Assembly (NCBI GenBank): GCA_934216615.1
Contig: CAKQCB010000001.1
Coordinates: forward strand, 806,001 to 870,000
Reading direction: 5' to 3'
Length of the DNA stretch: 64,000 bases
Source of the DNA: an uncultured Anaerolineae bacterium
Lineage (GTDB): Bacteria > Chloroflexota > Anaerolineae > Aggregatilineales > Phototrophicaceae
The translations under genes and the position numbers were made by a program. The first letter of the stretch is position 1, and the number at the start of each line of letters is the position of its first letter. The notes below the pieces were generated by a model. It searched no databases, had not been told where the DNA came from, and saw only the letters and a program-made list of their open reading frames with translations. Below are positions 9,185 to 18,452 of this stretch, in pieces.

Positions 9185-9629
9185 AAAAGATTCAATTGTA
9201 ATTCTCATGGCAGATGACGATGCGGATGATCGTTTACTTGCCGACGAAGCCTTTAAAGAGAGCCGCCTGATAAATCAACTTTATTTTGTTGAAGATGGCG
9301 AAGAACTAATGGACTATCTGCTCAATCGCGGCAAATATACCGACCCTGCCCAAGCACCTAAACCCGGTCTGATTTTGTTAGACCTCAACATGCCCAAGAA
9401 AGATGGTCGTGAAGCGCTGAAAGAAATCAAGTCGTACCCACACTTGAAGCGTATTCCGATTGTAATTTTAACCACCTCTAAAGCAGAAGAAGATGTTTTG
9501 CGCAGTTATAATTTTGGCGCGAATTCGTATATCACAAAGCCAGTCACCTTTGATGAACTGGTCAAAATCCTTTTAGTCTTAGGCGAGTATTGGTTTGAAA
9601 TTGTTGACTTACCACCCATTAACGAGTAG
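9174..9629 (+). CDS. Stand-alone response regulator (CheY/Rcp1-like receiver)
   Basis: This 151-residue protein is a single receiver domain without output domain. The acidic triad (ADDDADD near residues 14-20), phospho-acceptor Asp70 in LLDLNMP, the TTSKAEED switch region and the KPVTFDEL lysine motif are intact. The pattern DDADDRLLADEAF and the long segment DYLLNRGKYTDPAQAPKPG are typical of Rcp1-like regulators that serve phytochrome-type kinases. It overlaps the upstream kinase by 11 bp with GAGGAAAAG ahead of its ATG, so the two are translationally coupled. It likely shuttles phosphate between the kinase at 7760 and the hybrid kinase at 9637. Confidence 0.93.
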   Translation: MKAKKDSIVILMADDDADDRLLADEAFKESRLINQLYFVEDGEELMDYLLNRGKYTDPAQAPKPGLILLDLNMPKKDGREALKEIKSYPHLKRIPIVILTTSKAEEDVLRSYNFGANSYITKPVTFDELVKILLVLGEYWFEIVDLPPINE

Positions 9630-9636
9630 TTCTAGC

Positions 9637-11157
9637 ATGAATGACAAAATTACGATACGAGTTTTATACGTAGAAGACGATGAAGATGACTATATTCTCG
9701 TGCGTGATATGTTGAATCACGTCAGCAACGTTTATGACTATCACCTTGAGTGGGCGCAAACCTATCAAGAGGCGATTGAAGCGTTTGAAGAACGTTCTTA
9801 CGACTTATTCTTGTTTGACTACCACTTAGGCCACAATGACGATAGTGGTCTAAAGTTGCTCAAAGAAGCGCAAGCGCGTAAAGCACGTGGCCCCTTCATC
9901 TTCTTAACGGGCGCTGGCAATCATTTTGTGGACTTTGAAGCCATGCGGATTGGAGCGGCAGATTATCTTGTCAAAGATGATTGTTCCCCTGCCTTATTAG
10001 AACGCACACTACGCTACAATCTACAACAGATGCGTCACTTAGATGCGTTGAAAGAAAGCAACCATCAGCTTACAGACTTCTTGGAAAATGCGAGTGATTT
10101 AATTCACAGTGTGGATGCTAACGGTCAATTCTTGATCGTGAATAACGCATGGAAATCTTTCTTGGGGTATACCGGTCAAGATTTAGAAACATTACGTATT
10201 CAAGATATTGTTGCCGAAGATGTGCGAGAGAAACACTTGACGCTTCTTCAAGACATTTTTGAAGGTAAACTGTCGGGGAATATCCATTTACAGACCGCAT
10301 TCATCACAAAAGATAAGCAACGTATTGAAGTTGAAGGCAGTATCAATATTCGATTGCAAAATGACCGTCCGGTTGCAACGCGCGAAATCTATCACAACAT
10401 CACCGAGCTTCTTCAAATACAGCGCCGCGAACTTGAAAATGAGATGGAACGCACACGGATTGCAACCACCCGTCGTATCATCGCCGACCTTTCGCACGAC
10501 TTGCGCACCCCCATTTCCATCTTAAATACGAGCACCTATTTGTTAGGGAAGTCCACCGAAAAAGAAGTGCAAGAGCGTCATTTAACCACCTTGAGCAATC
10601 AATTAGGTTATATCCGACAGCTCATGGATCGTCTGGCGGAAACGGTAACGCAAGAAAACAAAGCGGCCAAAGAACTGAGCGAAATTGATCTTAACGAAAT
10701 TTCACACAATGCGTATCAACGGATTGCGAGTTTATTTGAGGGGAAACACATCAAAGTGCAGACGAACTTTGACCGTTCGATTCCTAAAATCATTGGCGAC
10801 CGCTTCCAATTAGAACGCGCGATATCCAATGTCTTAGAGAATGCACTTGAATATACAAACACAAATGGCAATGTTTCGATCAAAACCCATTTTTGTGACG
10901 CGACCCAAACAATTGAACTCAATATCGCAGATACGGGTGTCGGCATTCATCAAGATGATATTCCCCATATCTTCGATCACTTTTTTCGTGGGGATAAATC
11001 ACGCACTAATAATGGACATTCGGGTTTAGGCTTAGCAATTGCAAAGCAAATTCTTGAACACCACAACAGCAAGATCAAAGTCACAAGTGAATTAGGTGTC
11101 GGCAGTTCGTTCACATTTGAATTTCCCATCCAACGTTTTAAACGTACGCTACTGTAA
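9637..11157 (+). CDS. Receiver-PAS-histidine kinase (N-terminal REC hybrid)
   Basis: The 506-residue protein has an N-terminal receiver (residues 7-125, Asp61 in FLFDYHLG), a PAS domain (about 145-260, NASDLIHSVDANGQF), a short coiled segment, HisKA with His287 in DLSHDLRTPISIL, and HATPase with NVLENALEY, DTGVGI and SGLGLAIAK. No membrane helix is seen, so it is cytosolic. A longer frame opens at TTG 9595 inside the preceding receiver gene, but ATG 9637, eight bases after that gene's stop, is the better start because the receiver fold begins right there (ITIRVLYVEDDEDD). With the two upstream genes it makes a three-step phosphorelay whose final output is not encoded here. Confidence 0.9.
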   Translation: MNDKITIRVLYVEDDEDDYILVRDMLNHVSNVYDYHLEWAQTYQEAIEAFEERSYDLFLFDYHLGHNDDSGLKLLKEAQARKARGPFIFLTGAGNHFVDFEAMRIGAADYLVKDDCSPALLERTLRYNLQQMRHLDALKESNHQLTDFLENASDLIHSVDANGQFLIVNNAWKSFLGYTGQDLETLRIQDIVAEDVREKHLTLLQDIFEGKLSGNIHLQTAFITKDKQRIEVEGSINIRLQNDRPVATREIYHNITELLQIQRRELENEMERTRIATTRRIIADLSHDLRTPISILNTSTYLLGKSTEKEVQERHLTTLSNQLGYIRQLMDRLAETVTQENKAAKELSEIDLNEISHNAYQRIASLFEGKHIKVQTNFDRSIPKIIGDRFQLERAISNVLENALEYTNTNGNVSIKTHFCDATQTIELNIADTGVGIHQDDIPHIFDHFFRGDKSRTNNGHSGLGLAIAKQILEHHNSKIKVTSELGVGSSFTFEFPIQRFKRTLL

Positions 11158-11286
11158 ATAAACAGCATGATGGAAACCTACGTCTTAAGTGAATAAATTG
11201 AACGATTTAGCTATAGAAACATCAAAAGCACACGCCTGCGTTACGAATGCGATCACTTATTGTGACACACGTCATTATTCAATCGG

Positions 11287-12876
11287 TCATTCGCCCGCAC
11301 CATCAATACGTTGATTAGTCTCTGCGCTAAGGTAAATGGTGCGGGTTTGCGCGGTAAGTTCAAGCTGTGCAGGGGTGAGCAGTTCCCAGAACAAATTGGA
11401 CGAGACAAAGCGACCGCCCCCCGCTTCGGAATAACGTCCTAACCATTCCCAAAAGGGTGTGGTTCCAAGATCATCGCGCAGGGCATCTAACATCCTCGCC
11501 CCTCGTAAATAAACGGCATTGATATATTCACGTACCGATGAAAACTCATATACACTGCTATCTACGGGCAAGCCTGTATACTGTGTGGGAACGTAGGTAT
11601 TCACACGGGTTACCCACCACCAATCGCGCAGTTCAGGATAATATTCCTCGTAGTAGATTAACTCACTGTACGTCGCTAATGCTTCATCGAGCCAAGGGGT
11701 TAGGGCTTGGTCTGTGCCGACATGCGCATACCACCATTGATGCGCCACTTCATGCACGGTGATGATAGTCAAATAAGAGGCGGCATTTTCTGCAAACGAA
11801 CGATACCAATCGCCACCGACAAAGACGATCCCACTAAATTCCATGCCATCGGGAAAATCCCCTTGAACGACAACCAAACGCTCATAAGGATAGTCGCCAA
11901 ATAAGTCTGAATACATGGCGACACTGCGAACGGCGGTTTCGAGAGCAAATGCCGCACCATCCACGGTCACCCCTGAATCTAAAACACGCTGAGCGTCTTC
12001 AAAGGTATACATCTCGACTGTGATGCCGTTCTCGGATTCTGCTGAACGAACATCAAAAGCATCGCTCAGGCTCGCAGTAAAATCGCGTGCGCTCTGAAGC
12101 ACAAAATGCCATTGGGTCATGTCGGGACGGCTGGCAATCCCAGGCGCCGCGATTAACGTATCTACAGGGGCATTGATCAGCGTGAAGGTGACATCCCAAT
12201 CGGCGACTTCCGAAATGACCTGTTCCCCCACGACGGCCGATTCATGCGTCACCCATTCCCCTGCTTGGTAAGGCGCTAACGTTAATAACCAGTGGCCTAA
12301 ATTGAGTTGTCGCGAACTATGGCCTAAATAACCGACAGACCCGGGAATGCCTTGTCCGATTTGGGGTAGGACAAGATCAAATTGCGCAGAAATTGCCGCC
12401 GTACAAAGAGGTTCTAAAGGCTCTGCAAGCTGAACCGTCAGCCGACGCCCCACCAGTTCGTACGCGCTCGCGGGTGCTTCACCCACATTTACCGACTTCA
12501 GCGTAAATACTTCGGCGGCGCGGTTTGCCTCTACATTAAACACCACTTCAGAAAGCGTACCTTCAGTGAGGTTCACGAACTGAAGTGTTTGTTCAACGGC
12601 AAGACGTCGATCCCCATAATTCACAGTCGCCTCGACATGATATCTCTGCGTCGAAGTAGCTTCTGGGGTGCATACATCCTCGGGGATGGGCGTCGCTTCA
12701 GGCTCGGTTTGGGTTGGAATGGTCTGGGCTACGCGCTCCACTGTGGGCACAGGCGTGGTTTGAATGACAAATACCCGTGTAGCGGTCGCAGGAATAACAG
12801 GTGCAGAATGCTCTGTACAAGCAGCTAAACAAAAGAACGTGAGTATTAGAAAATGTTTGATGGTCATGCCTTGCAT
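11287..12876 (-). CDS. M1-family (gluzincin) metallopeptidase-like lipoprotein
   Basis: The N-terminus is a lipoprotein signal (FLILTFFCLAAC, acylated Cys about residue 20), followed by a Thr/Pro-rich linker to about residue 75 and a beta-rich domain that resembles the M1 N-terminal domain. The catalytic signature HEVAHQW (His375, Glu376, His379) is followed 18 residues later by Glu398 in WLDEALATYSE, the exact HExxH-x18-E zinc pattern of aminopeptidase-N-type enzymes. The M1 substrate-side GxMEN motif is replaced by GMEFSGIVF, so aminopeptidase specificity is uncertain. At 529 residues it lacks the large helical C-terminal domain of classical M1 enzymes. It would act on the outer face of the membrane. 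ATG 12874-12876 was used; an ATG three codons later is possible. Confidence 0.85.
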   Translation of the reverse strand: MQGMTIKHFLILTFFCLAACTEHSAPVIPATATRVFVIQTTPVPTVERVAQTIPTQTEPEATPIPEDVCTPEATSTQRYHVEATVNYGDRRLAVEQTLQFVNLTEGTLSEVVFNVEANRAAEVFTLKSVNVGEAPASAYELVGRRLTVQLAEPLEPLCTAAISAQFDLVLPQIGQGIPGSVGYLGHSSRQLNLGHWLLTLAPYQAGEWVTHESAVVGEQVISEVADWDVTFTLINAPVDTLIAAPGIASRPDMTQWHFVLQSARDFTASLSDAFDVRSAESENGITVEMYTFEDAQRVLDSGVTVDGAAFALETAVRSVAMYSDLFGDYPYERLVVVQGDFPDGMEFSGIVFVGGDWYRSFAENAASYLTIITVHEVAHQWWYAHVGTDQALTPWLDEALATYSELIYYEEYYPELRDWWWVTRVNTYVPTQYTGLPVDSSVYEFSSVREYINAVYLRGARMLDALRDDLGTTPFWEWLGRYSEAGGGRFVSSNLFWELLTPAQLELTAQTRTIYLSAETNQRIDGAGE

Positions 12877-13022
12877 TTATACCGTTGCAGGTGAATATCA
12901 ACAATCCATGATAGATGTCATGTTTCAGAAGCGCAAAATTTTTTTCATACTAATTCCGTAACATCTTGTTGCGTTATGTGTTAATCTTAATCGGATGCTC
13001 ATATTTTTATAGGAGAAAGTGC

Positions 13023-13949
13023 TTGAATCCTTCAGTAAAATCTACCACTCCACTCAGAGAACAAATTAGCGGGCTTATTCAGTTAACCCGATGGAAAGAA
13101 TTTATTCCATTTGTGATTCCGTTAACACTCGTCGGAACCTTATTGGCAACCAGCAAAACAGGTGATGATCTTGATTGGCGCCTCCTTGCTGTGATGATTG
13201 GTAACATTCTTGCGGTGGCTTACGCCTTCATGATCAATGATATTGAAGATGCACCAGATGATGCGCGTGATCCAGATCGTGCTGCGAAAAACCCTATTTC
13301 GAGCGGACGTATTGGCATCCAAATTGGCTATGCCGCTTGTCGTATTGTGGCTGTGGTCACGGTCATTTTTTATGCACTCGGCGGGCCAAATGCATTGCTC
13401 ATTGGACTGGTCACCTTGCTCTTGTCGCACCTGTATTCATGGCGTCCTGTTCGCCTGAAGGCATGGCCTGTTACGGACGTTGTCTCACACTCTTTGATGT
13501 TGAGCGGGTTATTACTGCTGGCGGGCTACTTCATTTATGATGCGAACCCAGGCTGGGTTTGGCTCGTTGCCGCGGGAGCCACGCTGGTATCTGTTTACGG
13601 TCAGCTATATAATCAGCTTCGCGATTATGATATGGACAAAGCCGCAGGTTTGAATAACACGGCAATTATCCTCGGTCAAAACAACGCTCGTTATGTCATG
13701 TACTTATCCATGGCGCTCGCTGGAATTTGCATTGTGCTTTCAATTGCACAAGGTTTGTTCCCTATTTGGTTAGCCTTGATCTTAGTGATAGCCGTTCCCA
13801 TCAGCATGTTGTTTAAACCGAAAACGGACATGCGCGGAACCGCCGCTATTGATTCCAGCGGTCTGATGCAAGTACAAGGGGTGATCATCTTGAATATCAC
13901 CATTTGCGTGTGGTTTGGAGAGGTTTTGATCCGCCAAGTCCTTTCATAA
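13023..13949 (+). CDS. UbiA-family polyprenyltransferase
   Basis: UbiA-type enzymes are intramembrane prenyltransferases that attach a polyprenyl chain to quinone, heme, chlorophyll or lipid precursors. The first Asp-rich motif NDIEDAPDD (from Asn72) and the second motif RDYDMDKAAG (Asp201, Asp203, Asp205) are intact and would bind magnesium pyrophosphate. About 8-9 membrane helices are visible in 308 residues. The frame is open from 12966, but the TTG at 13023-13025 with AGGAGA seven bases upstream is the convincing start. The acceptor substrate is unknown. It is followed after 13 bp by a small membrane protein and then a lipoprotein, probably in one operon. Confidence 0.88.
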   Translation: MNPSVKSTTPLREQISGLIQLTRWKEFIPFVIPLTLVGTLLATSKTGDDLDWRLLAVMIGNILAVAYAFMINDIEDAPDDARDPDRAAKNPISSGRIGIQIGYAACRIVAVVTVIFYALGGPNALLIGLVTLLLSHLYSWRPVRLKAWPVTDVVSHSLMLSGLLLLAGYFIYDANPGWVWLVAAGATLVSVYGQLYNQLRDYDMDKAAGLNNTAIILGQNNARYVMYLSMALAGICIVLSIAQGLFPIWLALILVIAVPISMLFKPKTDMRGTAAIDSSGLMQVQGVIILNITICVWFGEVLIRQVLS

Positions 13950-13962
13950 TTCGTAGGAGATT

Positions 13963-14346
13963 ATGGGACTTAATGCAATTCACAACATCCTCTTTAATGC
14001 ACATATTCTTTACTCCATCGCCCTAGGCGTGTGGAGTTTAGCCATGGCCCTCAGAGGTCGCTCGATTTCGGGCAACTTCTGGGGTGCCATTGCCACCATC
14101 ACCGTGTTGGCGTCGATGATTCTACTTGTAGGCATCATCATGACGCTTTCGGGGTTACGCCCCACTCGTATCATCACCTATTACTTGTATATGGCGTGGT
14201 TAGTCATCATTTTACCCGGCATCTTCACGTTGCTCAGCGGGCGTGATGACAAAACGGCGGCGTTGATTTTCTCTGTCCTCTGTTTTTTTAATGCCGCCAC
14301 GTCGTTTAGCATGATTGACCGTTTGGTTGTGGGGCCTTGGACATAA
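13963..14346 (+). CDS. Small four-helix membrane protein of unknown function
   Basis: The 127-residue product has four evident hydrophobic segments separated by short loops (LYSIALGVWSLAMAL, AIATITVLASMILLVGIIMTL, YYLYMAWLVIILPGIFTLL, AALIFSVLCFFNAATSF). I do not recognise a family. A TAGGAG ribosome binding site a few bases before ATG 13963 and the 13-bp gap after the UbiA gene mark it as a real operon member. The next gene starts one base after its stop. Confidence 0.75.
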   Translation: MGLNAIHNILFNAHILYSIALGVWSLAMALRGRSISGNFWGAIATITVLASMILLVGIIMTLSGLRPTRIITYYLYMAWLVIILPGIFTLLSGRDDKTAALIFSVLCFFNAATSFSMIDRLVVGPWT

Positions 14347-14347
14347 C

Positions 14348-15163
14348 ATGCTTCGGCACGTTGGGGGTGTGTTCCTCGTTTTATCGCTGCTAGCATTAAG
14401 TGCTTGCGAGCCAGAGGCACAGCCCTTACCGGTGGATATTCTTCCACCGCCAACTGAAATCATCTCTGTCGAACAAGATACAGCATCTGTACCGTTGATC
14501 TATGAGATCACCCCACAATTGTCTGACTACATGCCTAATTATGCGCTGATCGCGTCTCGCGCAACCGTCATCGAACAAGGGCTGCCCGACGCCCAAAATG
14601 AGGATGTGCCACCCGCAAAAATATTTGTCACGTTGGGGACATATGCAGGTGCGGAAACATCCCCTACCCCCTTGAGAGTCGCCTTGGTACTGTCCGCAGA
14701 CCGTTTACCGCCCGCACAGATCGATCTGTTACAACAAGCCTTAAACCCTTCTCGTCTTGTGGAACGCCTTTCTATCCCCGGTACAACGCCTAGTAGTACC
14801 AACGAACCCATCACAGGGTTGAGTGAAGTTTTTGCCAACGCGGGTATTCCGGATGGCTTCCAGCTCAACCTTGCCCATTTGTATGCGCCGACAACCCAAG
14901 CAGTTACCGACGTGTTAGCACAAGCCAATGTTCGCCTACAGTGGAGCGAATATACTTACGATGAAACTTTGACAGGGTTACAACAACATCGACTGGATGG
15001 CGTCTTGTTGGCCTTTCATGACGAGATCAAAACCGAGTGGATCAACACCCTGCCAGATTTAATCTGGATTGATCTCTACACTGTACCCATCTCGTATCAC
15101 ATCACAGGGGAAATTTCTGGTCTTGCATTTGATGTATTCGGCTATCCACTTCCACCTGAATAA
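14348..15163 (+). CDS. Predicted lipoprotein, possible substrate-binding-like fold
   Basis: The product of 271 residues begins with a lipoprotein signal (GGVFLVLSLLALSAC, Cys about residue 19). The frame is open from TTG 14315, but ATG 14348 places the signal peptide correctly and lies one base after the upstream stop. The mature part alternates hydrophobic strands and helices (LRVALVLSADRLPP, RLDGVLLAFHDEI), which loosely recalls a periplasmic-binding-protein fold, but no family signature was found. It is the third gene of the UbiA operon and would be anchored on the outer membrane face. Function unknown. Confidence 0.7.
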   Translation: MLRHVGGVFLVLSLLALSACEPEAQPLPVDILPPPTEIISVEQDTASVPLIYEITPQLSDYMPNYALIASRATVIEQGLPDAQNEDVPPAKIFVTLGTYAGAETSPTPLRVALVLSADRLPPAQIDLLQQALNPSRLVERLSIPGTTPSSTNEPITGLSEVFANAGIPDGFQLNLAHLYAPTTQAVTDVLAQANVRLQWSEYTYDETLTGLQQHRLDGVLLAFHDEIKTEWINTLPDLIWIDLYTVPISYHITGEISGLAFDVFGYPLPPE

Positions 15164-15185
15164 TCCCCAAGCCAAGAACACCGTG

Positions 15186-15191
15186 TATAAT
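15186..15191 (+). promoter_or_regulatory. Candidate -10 box before the DHH/CCA fusion gene
   Basis: TATAAT occurs in the context CGTGTATAATCAC about 44 bp before the GTG at 15235; the nearly same context CGTGTATAATAAC precedes the gene at 18932. No good -35 hexamer is seen at 16-18 bp, so this is tentative. Confidence 0.35.
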
Positions 15192-15234
15192 CACCCTATC
15201 TGTTTCCGTGGACATAGACCAAAGTTGAAATGCT

Positions 15235-17889
15235 GTGCAGCTCATTTTTACGCACGAAAACGCAGACTTTGACGCCGTAGCTTCTTTGCTAGCAGCCCAT
15301 AAATTATTTCCAGAAAGTCGCCCTGTTCTTTCCCGAAGGTTGAATCAAAATGTCAGCGCGTTTCTCGCTGTTTTTGGGACAGACTTGCCTTTTGCGACCC
15401 ATAAAGAGGTTGAGAATATCACGCCAGAAAGAATCATTCTGGTAGATACACAGCGCGTTCCATCCCTCAAAACCCTACCAACGCCCAACACAACCCCCGT
15501 CTATATTGTGGATCATCACCCCATAGATCGTGAATTTGCGCCCCATGAACAAATTCACATCGAACCTATAGGCGCGAACATCACCCTTTTGATCGAAATG
15601 ATGGCAACGCGTGACATCCTCATTTCTGAGGCAGAAGCGACCCTGTTCGCACTGGGCTTGTATGAAGATACGGGCAGTTTCACGTACTCACAAACCACCC
15701 CGCGCGACCTTCAAGCGGGAAGTTGGTTACTCTCGCACGGCATCCAGCTTGATACGATTCGGCAGTTTTTAGTTCAACCGTTGAATGAAACCCAGCGGGC
15801 GCTCTTTCAGAAACTGCGTCAAAATGCACAACAGCGCCTGATTCACGGCTATGATGTAGTCGTCAGTGTCGCGACGGTGAAGCCTACCGCCCCCGAACTT
15901 CGCCCTGTTGTTCAACAATTACGAGATTCGCTCGCTGTCGATGCGCTCTGCATCTTGATCGAGACTGCGCACGCAGTCCATTTAATTTGTCGCTCTAGCA
16001 CTGACGCGATTGATGTCAGTCTCGTCGCGAAACATTTTGGCGGGGGTGGTCATCGGCGGGCATCTGCAGGGACCATTGAAGATGTCTCGCTCGAAGATTT
16101 ACAAAGTCAGCTATGGGACACGCTCGAAGCGATCACCGTACCAGCACAGACCATTCAGCAAATCATGTCGCTTGGCATTAAAGCCTTCAAGCCAAGCGAT
16201 AAAGTGAGTGAAATTAGCGGAATTGTCCACCGTGTAGGGCATGAGGGTTTCCCCGTCATCGACAATGGCAACGTCGTAGGCTTGTTAAGTCGCAGGGAAA
16301 TTGACCGCGCAGTTGAACATGGCCTCACGCACATTCCCATCCGCGACTTGATGACTTCCGGAAACGTCACAATCGCCATGAACCAGCCCATCACTGACCT
16401 CGTTCATATCATCGCGCAAACGGGTTGGGGACAAGTGCCCGTCACAGATGATGCGGGGGCAATCATTGGTATTGTCACCCGAACCGACTTGATCAAATTT
16501 TGGGCGTCACAAAAAGATAAAAAAGAACTGCCTTCTACACCCCAAAGAGCGCGGATTTCGGTCGCTGAAATGGCGAAGGTTTTAGGGAACCCCATCGGCA
16601 AATTCATCCAATTGATCGCTCAAGAAGCACAAAGTTTTGACCTTCAAATGTATCTTGTCGGCGGGGTGATTCGGGATGTTCTGCTCAAACGCCGTAATGA
16701 TGATCTTGACTTCGTGGTCGAACAACAAGGGGAAAATGCTTTTAATGCGCCCGCCTTTGCCCATTATCTACAAAATATCTATGGTGGGGATGTGCAAGAG
16801 TTCAAACCTTTTGCAACGGCAAAATGGAGACTCAATGAAGCGGTGGCACAAAAAATGGGGCTTAAGATCAGTGACCTACCCCATCACATCGACTTTGTTA
16901 CCGCGCGTAATGAGTTTTATGAACAACCGACTGCGTTACCCAGCGTCTATACAGGGTCGATCAAACTAGACTTGCAACGCCGTGATTTCACGATCAATAC
17001 ATTGGCGGTACAGCTCAGCCCACTTTCTGAAAGTGAGCGTTTGATTAATTTCTTCAATGGGGTAGCCGACCTGAAGAACAAACAAATCCGCGCGCTTCAC
17101 AGCCTTAGCTTTGTAGATGACCCTACACGCATTTTACGCGCAGAGCGTTTTGCACATCGGTTTGGGTTTGAAATCGAACCGCGCACAGATGGCATGGTCG
17201 CGCTCGGTTTACCCATGTTAGGGCGCACAACGGGCGAACGCATCCGCCATGAGTTAGATGCGCTTCTCAAAGAGACTTCGCCAGAAATCATTTTTAAGCG
17301 CCTCCAAGCGCGCGCCATCCTCACGGCGATTCATCCTGAATTTATCCTGACGGATGCTTTGGCGGTCTACTTTGAAAAAGCGCGTGAATACCTACACGAG
17401 CAGGGAAAAAAGAATTTTGATCTTCTGACTGCTTACTGGTATATGATCGCCATTGATCTAGGAGCGGCGAAAACCGTCGCGGTGTTCAATCATCTTTTAT
17501 TCCCGCATAAACAGATTGAATCAATGCAGCAGGCATCCAGTCTGTTCAGCCAGCAAGAAGAAATTTTAAGCACTTATAAAACCGCCAGCGAACTCACGTT
17601 TTATCTCGAAAAATGGGATGAAGCCAGTTTGCGCGCCGTGTGGATTGCCAGCAAAAACATCGAGTTTTGTGATGTGATTGATGCCTATCTCGACACATGG
17701 CGACACATCCAACCAGAAACCAGCGGGAATATATTGATCGAATTAGGGTTGAAGCCATCACCCTGTTTTCAGAAAATATTAAGACAACTGCGCACTGAAC
17801 GTCTGGATAAAAAGCTCCATACTTTGGAAGACGAGCAGGCACGCGTACAAGAGCTTTTAAATAGTGGGGTTTGCCATGACAAGGATTGA
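15235..17889 (+). CDS. DHH/DHHA1 - two CBS - tRNA nucleotidyltransferase fusion
   Basis: This 884-residue protein joins three modules. Residues 1-290 form a DHH phosphoesterase (NADFDAVAS with Asp11/Asp13, VDHHPID with Asp93-His94-His95, and the DHHA1 signature GGGGHRRAS at 269-277), as in NrnA-type oligoribonucleases. Residues about 305-420 hold two CBS domains, which bind adenine nucleotides. Residues from about 450 form a class II CCA-adding/poly(A)-polymerase head: VGGVIRD (476-481), metal ligands DDLDFVV (Asp490, Asp492), then the RRDFTINTLA and DDPTRILRAERFAHR motifs. This architecture is known in several deep-branching phyla, where some members add only A or CC. The start is GTG 15235. 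The next gene overlaps its 3' end by 14 bp. Confidence 0.93.
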   Translation: MQLIFTHENADFDAVASLLAAHKLFPESRPVLSRRLNQNVSAFLAVFGTDLPFATHKEVENITPERIILVDTQRVPSLKTLPTPNTTPVYIVDHHPIDREFAPHEQIHIEPIGANITLLIEMMATRDILISEAEATLFALGLYEDTGSFTYSQTTPRDLQAGSWLLSHGIQLDTIRQFLVQPLNETQRALFQKLRQNAQQRLIHGYDVVVSVATVKPTAPELRPVVQQLRDSLAVDALCILIETAHAVHLICRSSTDAIDVSLVAKHFGGGGHRRASAGTIEDVSLEDLQSQLWDTLEAITVPAQTIQQIMSLGIKAFKPSDKVSEISGIVHRVGHEGFPVIDNGNVVGLLSRREIDRAVEHGLTHIPIRDLMTSGNVTIAMNQPITDLVHIIAQTGWGQVPVTDDAGAIIGIVTRTDLIKFWASQKDKKELPSTPQRARISVAEMAKVLGNPIGKFIQLIAQEAQSFDLQMYLVGGVIRDVLLKRRNDDLDFVVEQQGENAFNAPAFAHYLQNIYGGDVQEFKPFATAKWRLNEAVAQKMGLKISDLPHHIDFVTARNEFYEQPTALPSVYTGSIKLDLQRRDFTINTLAVQLSPLSESERLINFFNGVADLKNKQIRALHSLSFVDDPTRILRAERFAHRFGFEIEPRTDGMVALGLPMLGRTTGERIRHELDALLKETSPEIIFKRLQARAILTAIHPEFILTDALAVYFEKAREYLHEQGKKNFDLLTAYWYMIAIDLGAAKTVAVFNHLLFPHKQIESMQQASSLFSQQEEILSTYKTASELTFYLEKWDEASLRAVWIASKNIEFCDVIDAYLDTWRHIQPETSGNILIELGLKPSPCFQKILRQLRTERLDKKLHTLEDEQARVQELLNSGVCHDKD

Positions 17890-18403
17890 AAACCAAACTC
17901 ATGTCATCAATGTTCCCGTACAAATTCGTCTCGCCCGCTTGGACGATTTATCACGCTTAGAGTGGTTTGGGGAATACACTCACTTTCGCCGTGTGTTTCG
18001 GCGCACCTTCCAAGAGCAGTTACAAGGCAAGCGCTTGATGATTGTGGCGGATGTTAATAATTTTCCTGTCGGCCAAATCTTTGTTCAAATCAACGGCTTA
18101 GCATTAACCGTCCCCAACGTGACCCAGTTGGCCTATTTTTATTCGCTTCGAGTGATGGAAATATTTCAAGGTCGAGGGTTAGGTACGCTCCTCCTCAAAA
18201 CAGCAGAGACAGAAGCCCGTCAACGCGGGATGACCCATGCCAGTATCGCCGCCGCAAAAGATAACCCACGCGCGCGGGAACTGTATGAACGGCTCGGTTA
18301 CAACGTCTTTTCAGAAGATCAAGGGCGCTGGAGTTATCGCGATCATCGGGGCATAACGCGCTATGTACATGAGCCATGTTGGCTATTGGAAAAAAAACTT
18401 TAG
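17876..18403 (+). CDS. GNAT-family N-acetyltransferase
   Basis: The 175-residue protein has the GNAT acetyl-CoA-binding motif A, FQGRGLGTLLLKTAETEAR, followed by the motif B region NPRARELYERLGYNVF. It would acetylate an amine on a small molecule or protein using acetyl-CoA. The frame opens at GTG 17864, but ATG 17876 with a G-rich AGTGGGG ahead of it is preferred; either way the start lies inside the upstream fusion gene (14-bp overlap), which implies coupled translation. The substrate cannot be inferred from sequence or neighbours. Confidence 0.88.
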   Translation: MTRIENQTHVINVPVQIRLARLDDLSRLEWFGEYTHFRRVFRRTFQEQLQGKRLMIVADVNNFPVGQIFVQINGLALTVPNVTQLAYFYSLRVMEIFQGRGLGTLLLKTAETEARQRGMTHASIAAAKDNPRARELYERLGYNVFSEDQGRWSYRDHRGITRYVHEPCWLLEKKL

Positions 18404-18452
18404 TTAATATACAATTCACGCTATTCGCTTGTTCAAGGTAGAGGCAGTACGT

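Noticed and set aside
9595..9636. TTG start extending the receiver-PAS-kinase gene
   Set aside because: It would overlap the preceding receiver gene and adds residues before the receiver fold; ATG 9637 fits better.
12966..13022. Upstream extension of the UbiA-like gene from TTG 12966
   Set aside because: The AGGAGA ribosome binding site lies inside this stretch, just before TTG 13023.
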